DNA of 64,000 nucleotides from Erpetoichthys calabaricus (Eukaryota > Chordata > Cladistia > Polypteriformes > Polypteridae): the NCBI RefSeq assembly GCF_900747795.2, contig NC_041395.2, positions 33,764,597 to 33,828,596 of the forward strand. The letters run 5' to 3'. The notes beneath the pieces are model-generated. The model did no database searches and was not told where the DNA came from. It saw nothing but the letters and a program-made list of their open reading frames with translations. Shown here one piece after another: positions 1-12,837 of the stretch (within the stretch, counting starts at the first letter, position 1; every line of letters begins with the position of its first letter). Made by a program: the position numbers and the translations under genes.

Positions 1-86
1 AATTAGTGATGAGTGAGTGAGTGAGTGAGTCAGTCAGTCAGTCAGTCAGTCAGTGAGTCAGTGAGGGCTTTGCCTTTTATTAATTA
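1..86 (-). mobile_element. Helitron 5'-terminal relic
   Basis: The stretch carries the (GTGA/GTCA)n run followed by GTGAGGGCTTTGCCTTTTATTA. Nearly the same text recurs at 51,835-51,876, where it ends in a clean Helitron 5' terminus (TCTATACTAATA on the minus strand). This copy runs off the left edge of the window and its terminus is eroded by the adjoining TA repeat. There is no coding sequence. Confidence 0.6.

Positions 87-150
<64 letters not shown>
87..150. repeat. (TA)n microsatellite
   Basis: About 60 bp of pure TA dinucleotides directly follow the Helitron relic. Confidence 0.95.
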
Positions 151-395
151 TACAATAAATTGAAGGTTCATGGAATTCACCTCTGAACAATTGTAGGGAA
201 TTAGTTGATCGTTGGTTCAACTAATGCCTCATAATTATAGGTTAACAGTCACCTGAGACCAATATTACTCAATACTGTTATAAATTTCAGATTTACCAAG
301 TACATAAATAAATATGCTAGACAGATTATGACAACTAGTTCATCATTTTTCCACAGAATGACTAAAGCAATAAAATAATGAGTAGATGTTTTGAT

Positions 396-739
396 GGGCA
401 CTGCTGCCTCGCGGTAGGGAGACCTGGGTTTGTTTCCCGGGTTCTCCCTGTGTGGAGTTTGCATGTTCTCCCTTTGTCTGCGTGGGTTTCCTTCAGGCGC
501 TCTCGTTTCCTCCCACAGTCCAAAGACATGCAGGTTAGGTGCATTGGCGATCTTTATGAAAATGTCCCTAGTGTGCGTGCTTGGTGTCTGGGTGTGTGTG
601 TGTGTGTGCCCTGCGGTAGGCTGGCACCCTGCCCGGGGTTTGTTCCTGCCTTGTGCCCTGTGCTGGCTTGGATTGGCTCCAGCAGACCCCTGTGACCCTG
701 TGTTGGGATATTGTGGGTTGGACAATGACTGACTGACTG
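396..739 (+). mobile_element. tRNA-derived SINE, nearly full length
   Basis: This is a plus-strand copy of the commonest SINE of the window. The tRNA-like head reads CTGCTGCCTCGCGGTAGGG and GGTTTGTTTCC (a box B-like motif). The body contains TTTGCATGTTCTCCC and CAAAGACATGCAGGTTAGG, and the tail is a short GACT repeat where other copies have TGGA repeats. Other copies lie at 33.5, 38.5, 40.2, 55.4 and 57.8 kb. The translated frames across it are not genes. Confidence 0.85.
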
Positions 740-1106
740 TTTTGAGGGGAAGGACTAATTAACAGAGAATGAGCATAACATATTTTGACTGAGATGACAA
801 AAGCAAATGAGAACGTAAAAAACAGCAAACAATTGTACACAGTCAGTTGCATGGATGTACAAAGCATTTGCTATTTGTTCAAAACAATGGGAATTTGCTG
901 TTATGATGTGCACAACTAATAAGCATATATGGAGTTTGAACAAGAAGTATTTCAATTCTGATCTGAGAAATGCACCAAAGCGATTGAGAAAAACAGTAAT
1001 CAATAGGACAGGCAGTATGCCACGTCACAAAACTTATCATCAGAATTGACATTAGAGTTTAATTCTCTCTTCATCCTTTTCACATGCAGTTCTAAAATTA
1101 GATACA

Positions 1107-1560
1107 ACAACAACAACATTTATTTATATAGCACATTTTCATACAAAAAGTAGCTCAAAGTGCTTTACATAATGAAGAAAAGAAAAATAAAAGACAAAAT
1201 AAATTCAAATAAGACAACATTAATTAACATAGAAAGGAGTAAGGTCCGATGGCCAGGGTGGACAGAAAAAACAAAAAAAAAACTCCAGAAGGCTGGAGAA
1301 AAAAATAAAATCTGTAGGGGTTCCAGGCCACGAGACCACCCAGTCCCCTCTGGGCATTCTACCTAACATAAATTAAATAGTCCTCTTTGTAGTTAGGGTT
1401 CTCAAGGAGTCACTTGATGCTGATGGTCATACATACTTCTGGCTTTTAATCCATCCATTATTGTTGGAACATCATGGTGCTTTGGGTAGATGGTGATGGC
1501 GCAAGCCACCACCAACAGGACACCGGAAAAGGAAACAGAAGAGAGAGTAGGGGTTAGTAC
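1107..1560 (-). mobile_element. LINE-type retroelement 3' fragment with (GTT)n tail
   Basis: Read on the minus strand, the fragment ends in a tail of the form AAAGTGCT...TATATAAATAAATG(TTG)n, the kind of 3' end seen in fish L2-like and related elements. A comparable tail is at about 47.1 kb. No reverse transcriptase motif is visible. Internal limits are uncertain. Confidence 0.4.
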
Positions 1561-1947
1561 AGATAAACAATGGGGTGTATTTTTTTGCATGTTGGCTTAT
1601 TTTAGTTGAGAAAATGATAAAAAAAATAATATCTGTTATGTATTGTTTGCTGCCTACACTTATATTCGGTGTGGAAGAGATGATTGTTAGGTGTGCCAAG
1701 ACAGTACACTGATTGGGTGCTGCTGCATCATGGATTCTGGACTTGAATCCCATACTTGTTCGTTGTTCATCTGGAGTCTGTGCTGTCACACTTGCAAAGG
1801 GTTACACAGGGAAGGATTCTGAGGTTGTACCACAGCTTTTGAGCTTTCCTATTACACCCTAAGCTAAGAAGACATCCAGTTTGGAAGACATCTGGAAGAC
1901 TAGCAATGCTTTCATAAGCCCCACTCCCCTGCCCTCCTCTTCTGGGG

Positions 1948-2180
1948 CCTCATGCATAACGCTGTGTGTAGAATTCACACTAAATCAAAGCGGAAATGTA
2001 CGTACACACAAAAAAATCCAAATGCATAAATCTGTGCGTATGCCAACTTCCACGTTTTTTTGCTACATAAATCCTGATCTTCGTGAAAATTAACTCACGT
2101 GCACGCGCCTGCCGCCACTCCCCAACTCCTCCCAGAATTACGCCTCTTTGAAAATGCATATCAATATAAATAGCCCCTTA
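1948..2180. repeat. Dispersed DNA-transposon-like repeat
   Basis: The sequence starts with CCTCATGCATAACGCTGTGTG and contains several GTACGTACAC/TGCGTATGCC-type motifs. A related start (CCTCATTCATAAAGCTTGCATACGCAC type) is at 21,478. The two look like members of a non-autonomous DNA transposon family that often begins with a CTCAT-(A/T)-CATAAA motif in fish. Ends were not resolved. Confidence 0.35.
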
Positions 2181-2199
2181 TGTTTTGACCTCTTGTTTC

Positions 2200-3600
2200 T
2201 TTTATGTCACAGTACATTTTCCTTCTGTCTGTGTGGCTTTTCCTCCCACATCCCTAAGTTGCGTCAGTCTACTTGGTAATTCCAGATTGGCTTGTGGATG
2301 TGTGCATGAATGGACCCTATCAGAACTGGCATGACATTAATGGTTGCTTGCTGCTATGCACCTGGCACTTTCTTTGTTGACCTCCATGTCCCAAAAAAAA
2401 AAAGAATTATATTAAATTGGCTTGAGAATATTATGTTCTTCACATTATTCTATGCCGAGAGCAGGTAGTGAAGCCGGCCTGTAAATTCACACCCAATGGT
2501 CATAGTCTGGCCTTGTCTGGACAATCTTTTCAGTGTCCTCAAGATACAGGGGATGATCAGCTGGTTTATATCTGATAGGCATTACTGCTAATTTAAAAAA
2601 AAATGATGATCCTACAGGAGTTCATCTGACTTCTGCCATGGATATTTGCAGTTTTTTAATTTTCCAATTTTGAAATTTATTATCCCTTTTTAAGGTTTAT
2701 GTATATCATTTCAAAAATAAATTATTTTATTTTGTTTTTCTATAACTCCAGATTATTAGTAATGTTCATATCCATCTAGGCTGGGGTGTGTTTTCACTTT
2801 TACTGATCAATAATTTTCATTTTTCTTGGAGTATTAAATAGATTAAGTTACATCAGAAAGAAAGTGCGATTAATTCAAACCTTTCACAAACGTGAGTTAT
2901 AAGAACACATTTGATGTTTATGGGTCACATTTTCTGAGCTCAGAAGGCTTTACAAGTACAGATGCACACATGTAGCACAAGAAACTTAAATGGCCTGATC
3001 AGAGTTACAAAGTGAGTCAGATGTTACAACTGAATTGGCAAATGTTATTTTTAATGTGCCATTCTTTAGCAATGCACAACAGTACAGGTCTATTAATGGA
3101 CTGTATGGAGTCACAGCTTATCTAGACAGCCCTAGGATGAATGCAGGAATGACCCTTGGACAGGATACAGTTATGAACAGTCACCGAGCTGATCTTCAGG
3201 TGTCAATCAAGGTGTCAATCAGTCTAAAGTGGTCATCATTGGGAATGAATATGTGAACTCCAACCAGCAGTAACCAGGCCAGAAACCCAACCAGAATTCT
3301 TGGAGTTACAAGACAATACTGCTAACCAGTGCTCCACCATGCCGGCTTGGAAGCAAAACAAACATCTGAAAAAACAATACTGTTATCTATGTTTTTACTG
3401 ATCATTATAAAGCTTGTGAAATTTCTAATTTTAAGAAATTTAATCTACTGTTAAAAAACTGCCTCTTGAATTTCAGAACATACAGTAATTATGAATAAAA
3501 AAATAGAACTTTATGTATTTTGCATGAGAAAAAACATAATCATGTGGTTTTCTCTTTTTCTTTTAGCTGATAAAAACAATTCTTGGTGATTAAAAAGACA
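2200..3600. other. Intergenic, no gene seen
   Basis: AT-rich spacer. A SINE-head-like remnant (minus strand) may lie near 3,285-3,345, where CTGCTAACCAGTGCTCCACCATGCC resembles the tRNA-like head of the SINE family. Nothing else is supportable. Confidence 0.5.
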
Positions 3601-3608
3601 AAAACAAG

Positions 3609-3647
3609 AGTTTTTGTAATGACTGGCACTTCCCTTTACTCACTGTG
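3609..3647 (-). promoter_or_regulatory. IGHV-1 recombination signal sequence (23-bp spacer)
   Basis: On the minus strand, directly after the V exon, the consensus heptamer CACAGTG (3641-3647) is followed by a 23-bp spacer and the nonamer ACAAAAACT (3609-3617). A 23-RSS is the type expected 3' of a heavy-chain V segment. Confidence 0.95.
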
Positions 3648-4084
3648 CATCTCTAGTACAGTAATACACGGCCATGTCTGTAGTCTGCAGGCTGTTCATC
3701 TTTAAGTACAGCATGTTGTTAGAATTGTCTCTGGTGATGGTAAATCGGCCCTCAACAGATGTTGCATACCACTGCTTGCTAGCATCAGGTCTTATTGCTG
3801 CCACCCATTCCAGTCCTTTGCCAGGTGGTTGACGAACCCAGTGCATGTAGTAGCTACTGTAGGTGAACCCTGAGGCTTTACATGATAACTGGTGTGACTG
3901 TCCGGGCAGTACAGTTACAGGATCAGATTCCTGCAGTTTTATTTCTGCAGAAACATCTAAAAAATAATAAAGAAATTTAAAGTCTGTTCAAACTCAAAAC
4001 AAATTTGTCGTAGACTTATTATATGAAGCACTTACCAAAGATATACAATGTCATTAAAATCAGCATCAGGTCTATGAGCCTCAT
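3648..4084 (-). CDS. IGHV: Immunoglobulin heavy variable segment IGHV-1 (family A)
   Basis: Encodes the germline V region of the heavy-chain variable domain; it is joined to D and J by RAG recombination in B cells. Two exons. The leader (4036-4084) encodes [17 protein letters not shown] and ends at a GTAAGT donor. The V exon (3648-3956) follows a TTTTTAG acceptor, and the split codon gives Asp. Mature V starts [12 protein letters not shown]1 Cys is in LSCKASG, FR2 reads [16 protein letters not shown]3 reads [12 protein letters not shown], and the second Cys is in AVYYCTRDA just before the heptamer. No stop or shift seen. The closest relative in the window is IGHV-5 (47.6 kb), which shares FR2, the VLPGQ stretch of FR1 and the promoter layout. 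Use in a TCR delta receptor cannot be excluded from the sequence alone, but IGHV is the straightforward reading. Confidence 0.95.
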
Positions 4085-4140
4085 TTTGAAATAAGCTTTT
4101 GTTTGTTAGACTAACATTTAAAGCACTGAGATGCGGTACC

Positions 4141-4147
4141 TTTTATA
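4141..4147 (-). promoter_or_regulatory. IGHV-1 TATA box
   Basis: TATAAAA on the minus strand, about 57 bp upstream of the start codon and downstream of the octamer; the spacing is typical for a V promoter. Confidence 0.7.
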
Positions 4148-4187
4148 GCTGCTGTTGAGATCAGATAGAAAGATGTAGTAGAGGCAA

Positions 4188-4195
4188 CTTTGCAT
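4188..4195 (-). promoter_or_regulatory. IGHV-1 octamer-like element
   Basis: ATGCAAAG on the minus strand, 7 of 8 matches to the Ig octamer ATGCAAAT, about 104 bp upstream of the ATG. IGHV-5 has the same variant at the equivalent place. Confidence 0.75.
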
Positions 4196-4619
4196 AAATC
4201 TCTGAATGGGAGGTGTAGATACAGTAAATCACACAGAATTGTTCTTCAGCTGTATAAGGTTTTCAGAGATGCTGTTTAATTTTTGAAACACTGAATTCAC
4301 CGATGTTGAAGATTCTCTATAAATTTATATCACAACAGTCACATCACCACTGAATGTACTTAAATGTGCTAAACCTTTAGCCTGATTTTAGTACTAACTT
4401 GTGAATCTGAAAAATGCAGCTATTCTGTGTGTCAATACTGCTAGCCATGGATACATTTAGGATATCCATTCTTAGTATTTTTGAAAACATCATCATTACA
4501 CTTACATCTGCTAAGTACACATCAATCATTAGATAATTATTTTAAATTTAAAATCTAACGAGTATTTGTATAATATCCAGTAAGTAATTTTGTTAGTTTA
4601 ATAACAATCATAATAATGT

Positions 4620-4752
4620 GCAGATGGCTGGTACCCTGTCCAGGGATTGTTCCTGCCTTGTACCTAATGCTTGCTGGGTTAAGCTCCAACTTCCCCCTTG
4701 ACCCATCTCAGGATAAGCAGGTTTAGAAAATGGACAAATAGATGGACAGATG
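4620..4752 (+). mobile_element. Old SINE, 3' part only
   Basis: CAGATGGCTGGTACCCTG, GATTGTTCCTGCCTTGT and TGGACAAATAGATGGACAGA match the 3' half and degenerate TGGA tail of the window's main SINE family. It is 5'-truncated and diverged. Confidence 0.65.
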
Positions 4753-5162
4753 ATTTTATGGGGGAATACCATGGAGGACTGCACTGTTCAATGACAAACA
4801 TAAAAGGACATGACTGAACTTTGCCTGAACCTGCTGAGAGAAACCAAAATCCTTCTGGAAAAATGTTGATGAAACTAAAGTAGGTCTGTTTAGCAATGTA
4901 TACCAATAATTAGTTTATAGTATATGAAATTAAGCTTACCAAGTAAAGTATACAATTAAAAAGAATGTGGGATCCATAATGTAAGAGAAAGTGGGCATTA
5001 CCCATCCTTCTAAGCTTTAGTGGCACATCAGACATGTAAGGGCAGCAGATATAGCAGACATCCAGCTCTGAAAATGCCCCATTTGAATTCCAAACTAAGT
5101 GACTAAACTCCAGCTTATACCAGGATCTTTTTATACTTCAGTTAATAACAAAGGTGTATATC

Positions 5163-5470
5163 AGAGTTGAACAGACACCTTTTTCAAGGTCCCTCTGCAG
5201 ACTGCGTGAGCCAGAATGTACAAAGTGAACTCAAGCAAGAACAAAGAACTGTAAATCAATGAATGACAACTCTGATGGACAGGAGAACTTGAATATGAGG
5301 AAACACTGATTTTGTAACTGGAAGTGACTCTAATTCAATCAGGATAAGGTATACATTCCCTTTAAAATCTCTGTACTATCCTGAAGAATCTCTCTGAGGA
5401 TATTGTCTGGTTCTCTCTGGTGGTTTCTCTTGAGAACTCTGAGGGAACTCTCATGGGACCTCTTTCTTTC
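5163..5470. repeat. Dispersed repeat, copy 1
   Basis: The segment starts GAGTTGAACAGACACC and runs through CTCTGATGGACAG, ACATTCCCTTTAAAA and GGGAACTCTCATGG. The same order of motifs recurs at 13,338-13,610. Neither copy holds a convincing protein frame and the family was not recognised. Confidence 0.7.
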
Positions 5471-6057
5471 ATTCTCCAAAATGACTGAAAACCTCTGAAA
5501 CCTGCTTTCTTCCTTGGGAGCCTGCAATAAGTGTATAAGTTTAATATGTCACTGTGCTCTGTGCAAATGTAGTTTATAAATCTGCCTTTTTCATGTACAG
5601 AGCCAGATTTAGCACAGGGGTTCACCATTTAAGAACTGCTAGGCAAAGCATAAGACAAGACAGATAAAGACAGCTGGGGAAAAGTGCACTATTTTTCGTC
5701 TGTCAGAGTCAGCATGAAATTGTATTCTCTTTGCATTGTTTGGAATGGCATGATTCACCTAAGCAGGTGCCTGCACATAAAGAAAGAGTATAAAGCCTTG
5801 GAACATTGCCCGGTACACCTTTGAAGCCGACGGACGGGTGAGAGATAACATCATCCAATCCTGAAAATCCTTCCAACGCAGTGACGAAAATGGCAGACTC
5901 TACACATCGGGTCCCCATTTCTAAAGGTCTTGCTATTGGCTTCCTTTGTCTGTTATGCAGCGTATGCCATCATTAAAGAAAGCTACGTTATTTATCCTAT
6001 GTTATTTCTTACCGCCATATCACTAAGGGAGGAGTATTGCATTTTTATATTATATCT

Positions 6058-6619
6058 TGTGACAGATAGAGGTCTCCGTGACCCCTTGAACCCTCAGATT
6101 AGACGTCAGACACCAGATAAAAGTCCAAATATTGGTTTATTAATAATAATTATAATAATAATTGTGCACAAAGCACCCTCCTCTCCACAATACTCAATAA
6201 TATTAACAACAACAATAAACAATATTCCTCCACACTCCCAGACGCGTTGCCACCCAGCTCAGCTCGATGTCTGGGATTTCCCATAGTCCTTTTATAGTCC
6301 TTGATCCGGAAGTGTTTCGCTCTCTGTCCACGTGACTAGGAACACTTCCGGGTCATATAAAAACTCTTCTTCACCCCAGAGACACGTCGTTTCCTGTCAT
6401 GTGATCATGACACACCTCCGGGTTATAGGGCACATAAGAGTCCGACAGCCTCCCTACAGCGACTCTTGGTGGCCTCCATGGTATCCAGCAGGGCTGTGCA
6501 TATAAACTACAGAGTCCATGATGCCCTGCTGGAATTCGGGGCACGTCCACGCTGCTGGGAGAGCTCCTCCTGGCGGCCTGGGGGTGAAGGCCGGAGTAGA
6601 AAGCCGGCAATCCTTCACA
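6058..6619 (-). mobile_element. Solo LTR of an LTR retrotransposon
   Basis: A 562-bp GC-richer block begins TGTGACAG and ends CTTCACA, with a 4-bp target duplication ATCT at 6054-6057 and 6620-6623. On the minus strand it contains TATA-like motifs and an AATAAA-type signal. It resembles in style the LTRs near 59-62 kb. No internal region remains, so it is a solo LTR fossil. Confidence 0.8.
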
Positions 6620-6739
6620 ATCTATATAGTTTTGGGTTATGTAACACGCAGCTATTACAAAAGAACTCATTCCCTCTGCTGCATACAAATGGCGACAAGG
6701 GTGGGATTGTGGCTAAATTACTAACCGCATCATATTTAT

Positions 6740-9700
6740 AATGTATCATATATATAAAATACGCTTCTGATAATGACGGCGAGGAGGGTCTTGGTCAAGT
6801 ACTAAAATTAATGGGATGGTCACGCATACAGTCATGGACTCCCGTGGCCGAGTTATACTGCTCCAAATGCCTGGCCCAAACTGGAAGGGAATATTAATCC
6901 TGTGAAAGTGCAAGAGGCGGTCTTGGAACATGGGCTACAGTGCTGGGGCAAGAAAGAACAGATAGCTGCTGGTGAATTGGGGTAGCTTCTACGAATCGCA
7001 TTACACGGGTTGAACTTAAAAGTCCAAAGTATGATTATAGAATGTGGGGAAAATTTACAAGAGAAACAAATTATCTCTTGAGCGTGCATGGAAAATGCCA
7101 CATCCTGATCAGACAAGTGGAAAATAAATGCTCTATCTTAGCAATATGCTTAGTGCAGGATAAAAAAAAAAAAACAACATCCGTGTCCTCTTTAAAAGTG
7201 CAAGCCATAATGCAAGGTGATTGGAATCCAGAAACATGGGATGGAGCTGTAAATTAATTCTGATTAGTTAAAATGATGTCTTGGAGAAAAAAAAAAGATG
7301 AAACAGAGCCAGACGCAATAAAATGTAAAATAACAGTTTTGAAATTATAGACACAAGACTGGTTGTCCGGAATAAAGCGAAACAGCACTTGGGAGGACAA
7401 CACAGATTAATCAGCTGCCGTATGGATTTCCAAGGCCTGCTAGAGAAAATAAGTGTTGTGTTGGGGAACACTTTTTTCAATAAGTTACACTGTTAACCAT
7501 TAGAAAAAATGTCTTGTAAAGTTATGAAGAACTATGCGTTATTAAGAGTAAATGCATGTAGGCATGCGTTTATGTTACCTTGTCGTCAGACAAGTCACCC
7601 ATGCAGCAGGGGCTGACAGTCAGTTACTTAAAGATGAACAATGTAAATGCCGATAAAATCCATAAAGTCTCAATTGCTGTCACTAAAACAATTGTAGAAA
7701 TCTTTAATGGCATAAAAGCAGCTTGATATAATCCAAAATACATGAATCGTCCGCCTGTTAAAAACGCAGTTTGTGAGCTGTGCAGTTGTTGCTGTCACGC
7801 TGCCCAGGTTAATGCAGTAACCCCCAACCCTGATAAGTGTCATGAAACGTGTGTTAAACAAATACTGATAATTGCAGGACATCAAAAACGCAGAGAAACT
7901 ATGAAGTTATTGAAGTTATCTTATAAGTATTGCCTAAATTAAAAACGTGTTATAAGCTAGTGTTAAAAAGGAAACTGAAGACTGTGTACACAAATAACCC
8001 TAAAATATAAAGAGCTCTAACTTAAATTGGAAAAAGAAGAAATAAATTTGGTTTTAACTTTGCAATAAGAAGCATGCCTCTGTTACCTTCTTGTGAATAC
8101 TGGCCATACTTTAGGAAGGTATTAATTGGATAAGTGTGGATTTAAAATGAGACAACTTCTCACATGAAAAAGAAATATGATTATATACAAACTTGGGTTA
8201 AAGTAAATAAAAATGTCTCCACTTTTGTTTAAAACTAGTCATTAATGTGCAAAACATTTTTCCTTTTAAACCCTGATCAAGGCTAAAGGAAAAAATACTC
8301 TTTTTATAATAATAAAAGAGAAGGGAGACAATTTCTTGCAAGAAACGGAATGTGCCTGATGTACGTGAATGGAGGTTGTGTATTTCAGGAACTGTTATGG
8401 TAAAGATTGTGGTGATGCAGTGGTTAGCACACTTTCCCACCAATAGGAAATGAAGGTTCAAGCACGTATGTTTTCCTTGTTGACTCACTATATTCTCTAT
8501 GACTGTGTAGCTTTTTCTGGGAATGCTTTCTTGTTGTGGAATTGTGCCTCGTGATTTCCCAATGGTTGGATTCACCTTGTTGTTGCTGAATTGGATCGCC
8601 ACGGAAATATTTTTCCTTGATTGTCACTGAATCGATTCACCACAGAGTTTCCATGATCTGGTGACCAGCAGTAATATGAAACTGAGCTAGATGTGCTCCT
8701 AATTTGAAAAAAGTAATACCAGCTTGCATCCTGAGAAGTTGTTTGATGGTCATGATAAGCAAATATAAGCATGAAAGGCAAGAAGTGTTTAAAGTGCGTT
8801 GAATGGTGAAAACTTACAAAAAAAAAAAAAGCACAACCTCGAGTGAGTTTATAGTGCGTATGATAGAGATCTCTGTGAATGAACTGAATATGATAATATA
8901 TTTTGTTAAAAACAATGTATGAAAATAAGTGATGATATTTGAAAGAATGAAGCAATTTCTAAGTGTGTAGGACTGACTGCAAAGATGAGAGTCTACTGTT
9001 AAGAGACAGTGGAGACTGTCGTTTGTGAAAAGTTGCTTTCTTCAGTGTCCTGAATATGTCTAAACAACTTCTGCCTTAGCCAAGTAAACTACTTGGGCAT
9101 GAAGTGGGATAAAATCAAGTAAAGAAAAATAAAAGATTAAATACTGTTGTTCAGAGTCTGGGGTGGCAGATGCTCTCATTTGTCATTATTTGTAAGTCTG
9201 TGTCCATTAAAAGTCTGTACTTCTTTGTCTGTCAGCTGACTAATCAATAATGTGAAGCAGATGGGGGACGCCCCACATAATGACATAGTAATAGGGGATG
9301 ATATCCAAATTTTATACATTGTAATACATGTGAATGTTTAAAAAAAAGTGAGCTTGGAATGTCATTGATGAAGCCTAGAATGCAGTGATAAATAAAGCCA
9401 TGACCTACTGACCCTGCTGAGGTTTTAGTGAAGCCAAAAGGACAGCTTGTACCATGGTCAGTTAAGAATTAAAACATCTGAATTTCAATAAAGTATTATA
9501 AGCATAAAAAATATGTAACTTCAAAACTATAGTTGTTCTTTTTCTCCAGATTCAGCAAACACCCTGTGATCAATGGATGAAACACACAGGATATTCATAT
9601 ACAAGCTGGAAGAAATAGTTTAACAGCAAGTTTGGGCAGAGAAATTAGATGTAATCTGACCAACGAGTGGTAAATGTTTGATTATCGATCACAGATTAAT

Positions 9701-10640
9701 GAACAGCAATTACTGGAACTATTTCCTTGCATGCTGATTAGTTGTGCAAGTGTAAGGGTATGATATAACATCCTGTATAATAAAATGTTTAAATGATAAA
9801 ATAATTGTAAGGTGCAAACAGGCTAAATATTGCTATATTAAACTAAAGTAGACTCTTCCTCTAGTCTTATCCAATACAGTAAAGAGGTCTTACTTATTTT
9901 GATGTATGGGAAAGGATTATTATTAATACTTCAGTAATAATGAAATGTATTAGAACTGAAATGCATGCATTCATTTGTATCTGTTAGTGATTAATTTTAT
10001 GAAGATTTGTTGTTACATCAATGTATTAAGGTTAGTGCTCAGTGATAATGCACATAGTTGAATGGATTGTTAAGTCAGTTATACATCAGGAAATTTATGT
10101 TACAAGGGAATAATTCAAATGTTTAATATTAAATATGTAACATCTTGTTATAATTTAAGACACCTGTGATGGATAACTGATGCAATGTGTTTATTTTGAA
10201 GAAACATTTTCACTAGCCGGATTAAAATGTAATAACTTGACATATAAATTTATCTCTAACTGTGGTTGTCTATTTTTTCCAAATTCTTTTCATTCTGCTG
10301 CTCTGATGCTTTGATTTTTGATAATAACTAACCTGAATGCTGTGACATGTAATCACACTCTCACCTCCTCAGAAACATTTTATTTCACAAGGAAATGCAC
10401 CTGCTCTTTGTGCAAGAAGCACATTAAGAATTAATTTGCTGCCTTTTTGAGATGCTATGTCAAGATTTCTGCTTTTACTATATCCTCAGAGTTGAAAATC
10501 AGCTTGTGGGGCAATGATGGGGGCTCATTTTGTTATGTGTTGTTACAGCTGTCTGTCAGGGAAGTTACCTGCCCTTCAACTCAACTACAAAAGTTAATTT
10601 TATCTCACAATGACAAATAAAATTTTGCCTTCTTTCTGAA
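6740..10640. other. Intergenic, AT-rich, no gene seen
   Basis: Open frames here are short, mutually overlapping and without recognisable motifs. A tRNA-like SINE head remnant may lie at 8,408-8,465 (GATGCAGTGGTTAGCAC and GGTTCAAGC). No IGHV exon, tRNA or clear transposase was found. Confidence 0.5.
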
Positions 10641-11985
10641 TATAACCTTATAATTGGTATGGATACGAATGCCTTTATTGACGTATCTTTAGATCAATCC
10701 CCTCCCTTGAAAATTCAATGCATCCCTCCATCTTCTTCTTCGCTAGTGCAATGCATGGCTGACCTTAATTTGCTTGATTCCTCTTGTTTTTTTAAACAAT
10801 ATTGTAAAGGATTTTTTTTTCTTTCCCTTCTCTCACTACAAATCTTTATATTGGATTGATTATATTTTTATATCTAAATATCTTGTATCCTTGTGCGTTA
10901 ATTCTTTCACATCCTCTTCCATCATTATGACATCACAGACAAACACATCTTCTACTTTATTTACTTCTTTTAATTTTGAAGGCTTGGAATGGAATTATAA
11001 TCTCTCACTCTTACAAAACAGCAAATTTAAAGAACAGGTATCCACTAAACTGGACAAGTTCACAGCCTGTAATGTTAAATCAGTTCAAGGCACCAGTTTT
11101 GTTTGAATGCTCATTAAGGGGTTTATTTTTGGTTTTTCTATTTCTTTCACTTCTAATTTTGCCACATTATGCACAAGAATATTTCTGAGTTCGAGTTATA
11201 GCTGAATAATTTGGAATCAATCCAGGCTTAGCCTATCAGGTTCAGTACATGAAGCTTGCATTTCTCAATCCAGAACAGAAATCAATGGGCCTCATTTACG
11301 TGAGCTGAATTTCAGATACATTATACTAGGGTGCAAGTTTATACTCAAGGTACATTTTTAACTCTCAGGATGTACAAATAAGATTCTTTTTCAATCAATA
11401 TCTAACAAATCAAAATGTTTAAATAATACCAAAAACACTCTTGAAATTAGTGATATTTTTGTGAATTTCTATAATGATTTTTCTCTTCTTTAGCTATACC
11501 TAAACTTTCTTTGGATGATGCTTTGTGACTGGAAGCTCCTGTTACTATCAGTAAGTTTACTGATGCTCTCAAATCTTTTTCTAAAGGGAAGTCTCTGGTG
11601 ACCAAAGAGAATTCAATCAGAACTAATGCTAACCTTTTGGCCTCATCTAGTTCAACGTTTATTTTAGATTCTTTTCTCTGCCACAAATTTAGAGATTCAC
11701 CCTTTTATAAACTCCTTATCTCTATTATTTTAAAGCAGCATAAGGACTCAACTGTGTATTTTAATTACTGGTCCCTGTCATTGATGAATACAGACATGAG
11801 ATTACTAGCAAAAGCGTTAGCTTGTTATCTAAAATAGTCATTATTAGACAAATAAATCCTATCCAACAGGTTTTATTCCATTTTTCCATGCTGCTATTTG
11901 CACACATCTTTTTTCTTACTATTAACAACGACTCTTCTATAGGCATCCCTGCTGCACTTTTTTCATTGAGCTGAATGTTTATTTA
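10640..11985 (+). mobile_element. L1-type LINE fragment (endonuclease end to start of RT)
   Basis: Plus-strand frames are collinear with an L1 ORF2. An endonuclease C-terminal motif reads YWIDYIFISKYL (family SRIDYIFLS). Next comes a linker with LLQNSKFKEQVSTKL, then the start of the RT with LSLDDAL, FTDALKSFSKGKS and the well-known NYWSLSLMNTDMRLLAKALA (family NYRPLSLMNTDIKLLAKALA). Several stops and shifts make it a pseudogene. It is a different fragment from the one at 16.3 kb; whether the two derive from one insertion is not shown. Confidence 0.8.
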
Positions 11986-12124
11986 AATGTGTAAAGTGAA
12001 AATAGAGCATACTGTGTACTATTGTCACACATGTTCACATTATCTCAGAAGAGGATAATTCCATGCCAGACCAGGTAGTGGTAGAGTGCACTGATCCTTT
12101 CTCTCTTTCTTCTGCAGACTATCT

Positions 12125-12245
12125 ACCGGACATTCAGCCTGGACCCGAAGATGACACTTCCGGTTCCGGCCCCCGATGACATCACTTCCAGTTCCAGGTT
12201 CGATGATGTCACTTCTTGCTCTGATCCATTGACATCACTTCCTAT
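12125..12245 (+). repeat. Degenerate minisatellite with TGACATCACTTCC units
   Basis: Four spaced variants of GATGACATCACTTCC-GTTCC lie in about 120 bp (GATGACACTTCCGG, GATGACATCACTTCC, GATGATGTCACTTC, TTGACATCACTTCC). A related GATGTCACTTCC is at about 45.2 kb. It may be the 5' or internal part of a retroelement. Confidence 0.6.
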
Positions 12246-12837
12246 AACTGGCTTTGAAAATGGCATTTTGTTTTTTCAAATCAGTTCAGTTGTGGACTCA
12301 AGCCTGTAAAGAGATATTGTTCCTTTTTTTTGTGTCTTTGCTCTACCAAGTCTTCAAATATACAGGGTGGCTACCCCAAAACCTTTTTATGGTTTCATTT
12401 GTGTTATTTGACACTATATACTGTATCTGCAAAGTCATTTAATGTACAAATCACTATAAAGCATTTTTTTTATTAGTTACCATAGTTACAGTTACCATGT
12501 ATTACAGTTTACTGCTTTGGTGCAATTCTTGAAACATAATTTACGTTTGCACAACAGTATGTGCATTTCTCAGAACAATATGTGCAAACTGCTAAACACA
12601 GTGTATTACCTGCAAAGCAAGTAACTTGCTCAAAATGGTTAGTTTATGCCCCGAAAGCAAATATTTGTGTCAGTGAAACTGTCAGTGACATCAGAATGAC
12701 AAATCCTTGCACCATTGCCTAAGAACAAGATGGTCAAAATGCATGATCATGTTTTCAGTATAATTGTTTGGTCTGTACTGAAACTTTTGACAAGGATTAT
12801 GGTAATACTTTAAAAAATTTTTTTTTTGTAATATTTT

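Noticed and set aside
5930-6286. 118-residue frame starting MLLASFVCYAAYAI
   Set aside because: It looks like a membrane protein start, but it runs straight into the solo LTR at 6,058 and ends there. No splice partners or homology recognised.
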